NCBI RefSeq assembly: GCF_018437505.1 | Contig: NZ_CP072467.1 | Span: 4,488,010 to 4,552,009 of the forward strand | Reading direction: 5' to 3' | Length of the DNA: 64,000 bases | Source: Spiractinospora alimapuensis | GTDB lineage: Bacteria > Actinomycetota > Actinomycetes > Streptosporangiales > Streptosporangiaceae | Part shown: positions 61,045 through 64,000 of the stretch, piece after piece | Numbering within the stretch: the stretch's first letter is position 1 | Layout: every line of letters starts with the position of its first letter | Notes under the pieces: model-generated | Told to the model about the DNA's origin: nothing | Database searches by the model: none | What the model saw: only the letters and a program-made list of their open reading frames with translations | Translations under genes and position numbers: made by a program

Positions 61045-61149
61045 ATGGTGGATGAGCCAGAGGAGCACCCGTGGTGGCTACACCCTGACGTACTGCGCGT
61101 GGCAGAGCTCCTGCTGCGTATCGTCTGGGAGGTGATGCGCCACAGGTAG
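61045..61149 (+). CDS. 34-residue hypothetical microprotein
   Basis: MVDEPEEHPWWLHPDVLRVA then ELLLRIVWEVMRHR: an acidic, Trp-rich head and an amphipathic or membrane-binding helix. ATG is preceded by AAAGGA at 8-nt spacing and the stop is followed at once by a terminator hairpin. The only plus-strand gene candidate in the right arm. Function unknown. Confidence 0.45.
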   Translation: MVDEPEEHPWWLHPDVLRVAELLLRIVWEVMRHR

Positions 61150-61175
61150 GGCCACCACGATGTTCGTGGTGGCCC
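61149..61175 (+). terminator. Hairpin after the microprotein ORF
   Basis: GGGCCACCAC-GATGTTC-GTGGTGGCCC, 10-bp perfect stem starting at the last base of the TAG stop. No U tract. Confidence 0.6.
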
Positions 61176-61303
61176 CTGGAGCCCCGCCGGGTGGAGTAGC
61201 TGGACGCGCCCGCCCGGTGGGGTACACATTTCAATGAGCAAGGTGTAACCCTGAGTTGCAACTTAGTGTTTCAAAATCCAGAGCGCCCTGCATGAAACAT
61301 CTA

Positions 61304-61338
61304 GGCATGCCTGCATAAAACATATAGGCATGCCTATA
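61304..61338. promoter_or_regulatory. Paired palindromic operators
   Basis: AGGCATGCCT occurs at 61304-61313 and 61326-61335, centres 22 bp apart. Both sit in a longer direct repeat AAACAT(C/A)TAGGCATGCCT, and the second extends to the 16-bp palindrome TATAGGCATGCCTATA. The surroundings are the most AT-rich of the window. Likely binding sites for a dimeric phage regulator controlling the late (minus) transcript, the microprotein ORF (plus), or both. Confidence 0.6.
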
Positions 61339-61488
61339 CATAGATAATCGCAGGACACGTTCACTGTCAACCGCATGGTTGTCAGAATGCGAACCGGGTG
61401 GTTCCATCCCGCTCAGTCCAGCAGATTTGACCGTCCGATGCCGAGCTGACTCCCAGGGGCTCGAAGGGCGAGTGCCCCGGACGCACGA

Positions 61489-61511
61489 AAGCCCCGCGCT
61501 GGGCGGGGCTT
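61489..61511 (-). terminator. Terminator of the right-arm minus-strand genes
   Basis: AAGCCCCGC-GCTGG-GCGGGGCTT, 9-bp stem; on the minus strand followed by TCGTGCG after the TT of the stem. It ends the gene block running from beyond 64,000 down to 61,554. A minus-strand ORF drawn across it is not credible. Confidence 0.7.
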
Positions 61512-61553
61512 AAGTACAAGTCTTCGATTAGATCACTGAATCTAGCCGATGTG

Positions 61554-62234
61554 TCAAGTCGGCGCAACCGCCTGCGTCCGTGCTCCTCGTCGCCGGTCGG
61601 TCATGGCGGTGACGGTGGTGGTGTGGTCCGGACTGCCGCTGGTGCATCGGACGTGGCCGTCGATGCCGAGGCCGGGCGCCAGGAGGGCGACGAGGTCGCC
61701 GTCGCATGGGGTTGGCCTGCCGCCTTCGTCGAGGCTCACTGCGGGGCATCGGCGGTGAAGCGGAACACGCCGTACGGGCAGGTCCACCGCGCGCTGGGCC
61801 TGGCGCACCGCCGCGAGAACTTCGTCCACCAGCTCGGCGCCGTACGCCTTGTGGCGCGCCCATCCGACGAGTGGCGCGAGCCAGCTCGCCATGGCGCTGA
61901 GCTGATCATCGGGCAGTTCCCCGCCGGTCTCTTCGTGGATCACCCGCACCCACCCGATGAGGGTGGAACGCAGGACGTCGGCGGCTTCGCTTGCCGCGAG
62001 GTTGATCAGCAGCGGGCTCTCGGCGCTCCTGGACCGCCGACCCCCGCCGCCCCCACTGCCGCTTGTCCCCATCTTCGCGACCGCGAGGTCGAGGTCGACG
62101 TCGAGCCCGTGCACGCGCCCGTCGCCGGCGACCTGTCGGAGCGCCGCCGTGGCGCCCCCGGCGCACCCGCCGCACACGTAGGCGTCGTCCCCGCCTGCGT
62201 CGCGTCCGCACAACTGGCAATTCACTGTCGGCAT
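61554..62234 (-). CDS. Phage protein with N-terminal zinc finger
   Basis: A 226-residue protein: MPTVNCQLCGRDAGGDDAYV then CGGCAGG gives a C-x-x-C...C-x-x-C zinc site. A helical middle (LINLAASEAADVLRSTLIGW) and later cysteines (RRCPAVSLDE; HVRCTSG) suggest a second metal site. This architecture recurs in actinophage early regions, where its role is unknown, probably DNA-related. Confidence 0.7.
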   Translation of the reverse strand: MPTVNCQLCGRDAGGDDAYVCGGCAGGATAALRQVAGDGRVHGLDVDLDLAVAKMGTSGSGGGGGRRSRSAESPLLINLAASEAADVLRSTLIGWVRVIHEETGGELPDDQLSAMASWLAPLVGWARHKAYGAELVDEVLAAVRQAQRAVDLPVRRVPLHRRCPAVSLDEGGRPTPCDGDLVALLAPGLGIDGHVRCTSGSPDHTTTVTAMTDRRRGARTQAVAPT

Positions 62235-62264
62235 CAGGACCCCCGAGTCGATGCAGTCAAGGTA

Positions 62265-62343
62265 TGATGGCTGCGTACCTTCGGTTGGGGGGATTCCGGG
62301 GGAGCGCAGGCCCAGGTGGAGCACGACCGCCTGGGCCTTTTTC
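62265..62343 (+). ncRNA. Possible small RNA ending in a strong plus-strand terminator
   Basis: AGGCCCAGG (62309-62317) pairs with CCTGGGCCT (62331-62339) and runs into TTTTT, a textbook intrinsic terminator on the plus strand, where no protein gene precedes it. TATGAT near 62264-62269 could be a -10 box. All neighbouring genes are on the minus strand, so this would be an antisense or intergenic RNA. Confidence 0.4.
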
Positions 62344-62551
62344 ATGTGCGGCCTTCCTCGGGGAGGTCTTCGCGGGCGGGCCACGGCGCCTGGCGCTTGG
62401 GTGCGGGTGCGGTGCCGACGATGAGCCCTGTCAGGCCGGCGATGAGTCCGGTCAAGGCGTGGCGCCAGTCGCTGGCGTAGAGCGCGAAGACCAGGCCGGC
62501 GGGGAGCGCCAGGCCGAGCACGGCGGCGACGCCGGTGCGTAGGTGGGTCAC
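62342..62551 (-). CDS. Small membrane protein
   Basis: A 69-residue protein with two membrane spans (GVAAVLGLALPAGLVFALYA; ALTGLIAGLTGLIVGTAP) and a basic C-terminal tail. GTG start after AGGAGT overlaps the upstream stop (GTGA). Function unknown; could be a holin-like or superinfection-related protein. Confidence 0.65.
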   Translation of the reverse strand: MTHLRTGVAAVLGLALPAGLVFALYASDWRHALTGLIAGLTGLIVGTAPAPKRQAPWPAREDLPEEGRT

Positions 62552-63000
62552 AGAGACCACTCCTGTCGGTAGTCGGGGTGGTCCTGGTATCCGGCGGCGA
62601 GGTGGCGCAGGATCCGGTCGCCGATGTAGGGCTCCTCGGCCGCATCCCTGTCCCCGACGCGCCTGTCGGTGTCAACCGACATGTCCAGGCCCGACGCCTC
62701 AGCGGCGAGATCGATGATCTGCCGCTTGGCGGCGATCTCTCGGAGCACCCGCTCCGGGTCGTGGCGGGCGACGTGTTCCGCGAGGTGGCGGTGCCCCGAT
62801 TGGCGGAGGAGGGTCCCGCCGAGTCGGTACCACTTGCTCCCGTCGGGGTGGTCTGGGTGGGGTGCGCCCACAGACCAGACCTCCTCTTCTGCGCTGCCGT
62901 ACGCGGACCACTGCTCGTGTCGGGCCTGCGCGGCGGCGAGGTGTGCGGCCTGCTCGTCGTCGTCGAGGCGGGCGCGGAGGAACTCGACGATGTCGGTCAC
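62548..63000 (-). CDS. DUF6221 family protein
   Basis: A 150-residue protein starting VTDIVEFLRARLDDDEQAAH, with HVARHDPERVLREIAAKRQI and ending ILRHLAAGYQDHPDYRQEWS. These are the hallmarks of DUF6221, a family widespread in Streptomyces and their phages, with unknown function. Start and stop overlap both neighbours. Confidence 0.82.
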   Translation of the reverse strand: MTDIVEFLRARLDDDEQAAHLAAAQARHEQWSAYGSAEEEVWSVGAPHPDHPDGSKWYRLGGTLLRQSGHRHLAEHVARHDPERVLREIAAKRQIIDLAAEASGLDMSVDTDRRVGDRDAAEEPYIGDRILRHLAAGYQDHPDYRQEWSL

Positions 63001-63236
63001 TGGGGCTCCTGGGTGGTGGGCCATGGGGTGGTGCCGTGTCGGTAGGGCGACCATGCGCATACGGCGCACAAGCCCACCCCGCCGATGACGTGGACCGCTC
63101 CGCTGGTCATGGCGTAGACCCATCCGACAGTGAGGGCGGGCCGGTCGCAGGCGGGGCATTGGTGGTCGTCGTCCATGCGGAGGGTCGGAGTCACCTCCTC
63201 GCTGCCGGTCACTGGGTCTCCTGGGTCGGTGTCCAT
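62997..63236 (-). CDS. Small zinc-ribbon protein
   Basis: A 79-residue protein with QCPACDRPALTVGW and GLCAVCAWSPY, two C-x-x-C pairs about 30 residues apart, likely one zinc ribbon. Stop overlaps the DUF6221 start. Unknown role in the phage early block. Confidence 0.65.
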   Translation of the reverse strand: MDTDPGDPVTGSEEVTPTLRMDDDHQCPACDRPALTVGWVYAMTSGAVHVIGGVGLCAVCAWSPYRHGTTPWPTTQEPQ

Positions 63237-63397
63237 CGCATGGCGTCGGGGCCAATGCTGGGGTCGGGTCGGGTGCCGTCGAGCCGGGCGAGGATCTCGC
63301 CCGCGGCGTCGGGCTGTAGGGCGTGGCGTAGGGCTTCGCCGGCGGCGTCCGCGGTGACGCCGTACGCGCGGACGGCCTCCAAGTCGGGGTCGGTCAT
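63209..63397 (-). CDS. Small hypothetical phage protein
   Basis: A 62-residue acidic helical protein (MTDPDLEAVRAYGVTADAAG; LRHALQPDAAGEILARLDG). Overlaps both neighbours, which supports it as a gene; no family recognised. Confidence 0.55.
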   Translation of the reverse strand: MTDPDLEAVRAYGVTADAAGEALRHALQPDAAGEILARLDGTRPDPSIGPDAMRWTPTQETQ

Positions 63398-63729
63398 GGT
63401 GTCTCCTTGTCCTCTCTGGGCTTCTCAGCGAGCCGTTCCTGTCGGGCCTTCTCGTTGGCCGGCGTCCCGTCGCCGCGGGGGATGCCGATCCGGTCGCAGC
63501 AGCGGCCGCACCGGGGCTGGCGCGTCCGCGACGCGTACCCGGGCATGCGCCAGGGGGCCCGGAGCCCGCACGTGGCGCGGTGTGTCGGTCCGGGGTGCTC
63601 GCACAGCAGGTCGACCTGGGCGTCGTCGTCGGGGTCGGCGACGGCGCGGGGGACAGCGTGGAGCCGGCGCCAGGAGCCCGTCACCAGCCACCAGTAGTGG
63701 TGGTTCCGCGGCGTCGGGTAGGCGGTCAC
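63394..63729 (-). CDS. Cysteine-containing hypothetical phage protein
   Basis: A 111-residue protein from GTG 63729 (VTAYPTPRNHHYWWLVTGSW). LLCEHPGPTHRATCGLRAPW and QPRCGRCCDRIGIPRG give a possible C-H...C...C-x-x-C zinc site. Overlaps its neighbours by 4 nt each side. Function unknown. Confidence 0.6.
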   Translation of the reverse strand: MTAYPTPRNHHYWWLVTGSWRRLHAVPRAVADPDDDAQVDLLCEHPGPTHRATCGLRAPWRMPGYASRTRQPRCGRCCDRIGIPRGDGTPANEKARQERLAEKPREDKETP

Positions 63730-63938
63730 TGGTCGTCCTTGCCGTCGACGACGCGGATGGTGGGACACGGCCACGGGACGGCGTACTCTCCGGGGGTGCC
63801 GCACGAGGAGCAGGAGGGGGCGATGTCGCCGTAGCCGCCATCCGGGAGGTATCCCTGCCCCGGGACGGGCCGGTGGAGGTCGCGGACGCGGTCGAGCTGG
63901 TCCACGCGGATCGCGGCCAGGTCGATGGGGTCACTCAT
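63726..63938 (-). CDS. Small zinc-ribbon-like phage protein
   Basis: A 70-residue protein (MSDPIDLAAIRVDQLDRVRD; APSCSSCGTPGEYAVPWPC) with C-x-x-C and a later Cys. ATG 63938 overlaps the upstream partial gene. Function unknown. Confidence 0.6.
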   Translation of the reverse strand: MSDPIDLAAIRVDQLDRVRDLHRPVPGQGYLPDGGYGDIAPSCSSCGTPGEYAVPWPCPTIRVVDGKDDQ

Positions 63939-64000
63939 GAGTGGTGTCCTTTCCGAGGATCGTGGCGGCGGTCTCGACCGCGGCACGTCGTAGGAGGTCG
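63931..64000 (-). CDS. Partial phage gene, C-terminal end at the window edge
   Basis: The frame reads DLLRRAAVETAATILGKDTT-HE then TGA at 63931. Only 22 residues are visible and the gene begins past the window. It overlaps the next gene by 8 nt, continuing the pattern of this operon. No function can be assigned. Confidence 0.5.
   Translation of the reverse strand, partial: DLLRRAAVETAATILGKDTTHE

Larger units (their letters stand above)
35042..64000. mobile_element. Prophage (siphovirus type), left end and most of the genome; continues past the window
   Basis: From the tRNA remnant rightwards the content is phage-like: a left arm of regulators and small unknown genes, then a complete siphovirus morphogenesis and lysis module (40,959-60,254) and an early-type block of small overlapping genes running off the right edge. 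No integrase, excisionase or repressor was found inside, so they may lie beyond 64,000. The left boundary is inferred from the tRNA break. An IS in the portal gene suggests the prophage cannot make particles. Confidence 0.75.

Noticed and set aside
60869..61261. 130-codon minus-strand ORF
   Set aside because: Only the last 35 residues look protein-like; the rest has shadow composition and overlaps the better-supported microprotein ORF and its hairpin.
61382..61567. 61-codon minus-strand ORF
   Set aside because: It runs through the terminator stem at 61489-61511 and has no ribosome site.

Overview
The window is high-GC DNA with frequent GTG/TTG starts and many start/stop overlaps. The gene families (TRAP and YcaO genes, MmyB-type regulators, actinophage-style small zinc proteins) point to a filamentous actinomycete, perhaps a Nocardiopsis- or Streptosporangiales-like organism; the genus is inference only.

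Region 1 (1-10,600): after the tail of a LuxR-type regulator comes a tightly overlapping minus-strand catabolic operon: zinc alcohol dehydrogenase, TRAP transporter dctQ-dctM-dctP, 3-oxo-tetronate kinase otnK and 3-oxo-tetronate-phosphate decarboxylase otnC. A divergent DeoR regulator sits upstream. It looks like an uptake and degradation unit for a four-carbon sugar acid. An SDR/HxlR divergent pair, a DUF4291 gene and an acyl-CoA-dehydrogenase-like gene follow.

Region 2 (10,654-25,881): a thiopeptide biosynthetic cluster in the gene order of thiomuracin/GE2270-type clusters. A 65-residue precursor is followed by the split dehydratase (glutamylation, then elimination), the pyridine synthase, a SagB azoline dehydrogenase, the leader-binding ThiF-like protein and the YcaO cyclodehydratase. 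A small YdhR-like protein is added at the 3' end. A P450, a PrmC/HemK-like amide methyltransferase and an MFS exporter lie on the other side of the precursor. The precursor leader is clearly thiomuracin-like, but the predicted core SSICNEAKCACSSPAC is one I do not recognise. The methyltransferase and exporter each carry one apparent single-base frameshift.

Region 3 (25,950-34,554): mixed chromosomal genes: bicupin and FMN reductase, orphan NarL-type regulator, acidic-tailed membrane protein, an NmrA/SnoaL operon with a divergent MmyB-like regulator, and TetR with a divergent P450-ferredoxin pair.

Region 4 (34,555-64,000, continuing beyond the window): a recombinase remnant, then the 3' half of a tRNA-Arg(CCT) gene that reads like an attachment-site remnant, then a siphovirus-type prophage. 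Its left arm carries cargo and unknowns: YdcF, an XRE-TPR regulator, a four-gene micro-operon, six CRISPR-repeat-like palindromes, a membrane-anchored 12-residue-repeat protein and a KilAC protein. A long minus-strand morphogenesis operon (60,254 down to 40,959) runs HNH, TerS, TerL, portal, MuF-like protein, scaffold, capsid, connectors, tail tube, gpG/gpGT chaperones (with a visible -1 slippery site), tape measure, tail proteins, holin and endolysin. The portal gene is split by a 933-bp IS5-family element with a TA target duplication, so the prophage is probably defective. No integrase or phage repressor is in the window; they may lie beyond 64,000.
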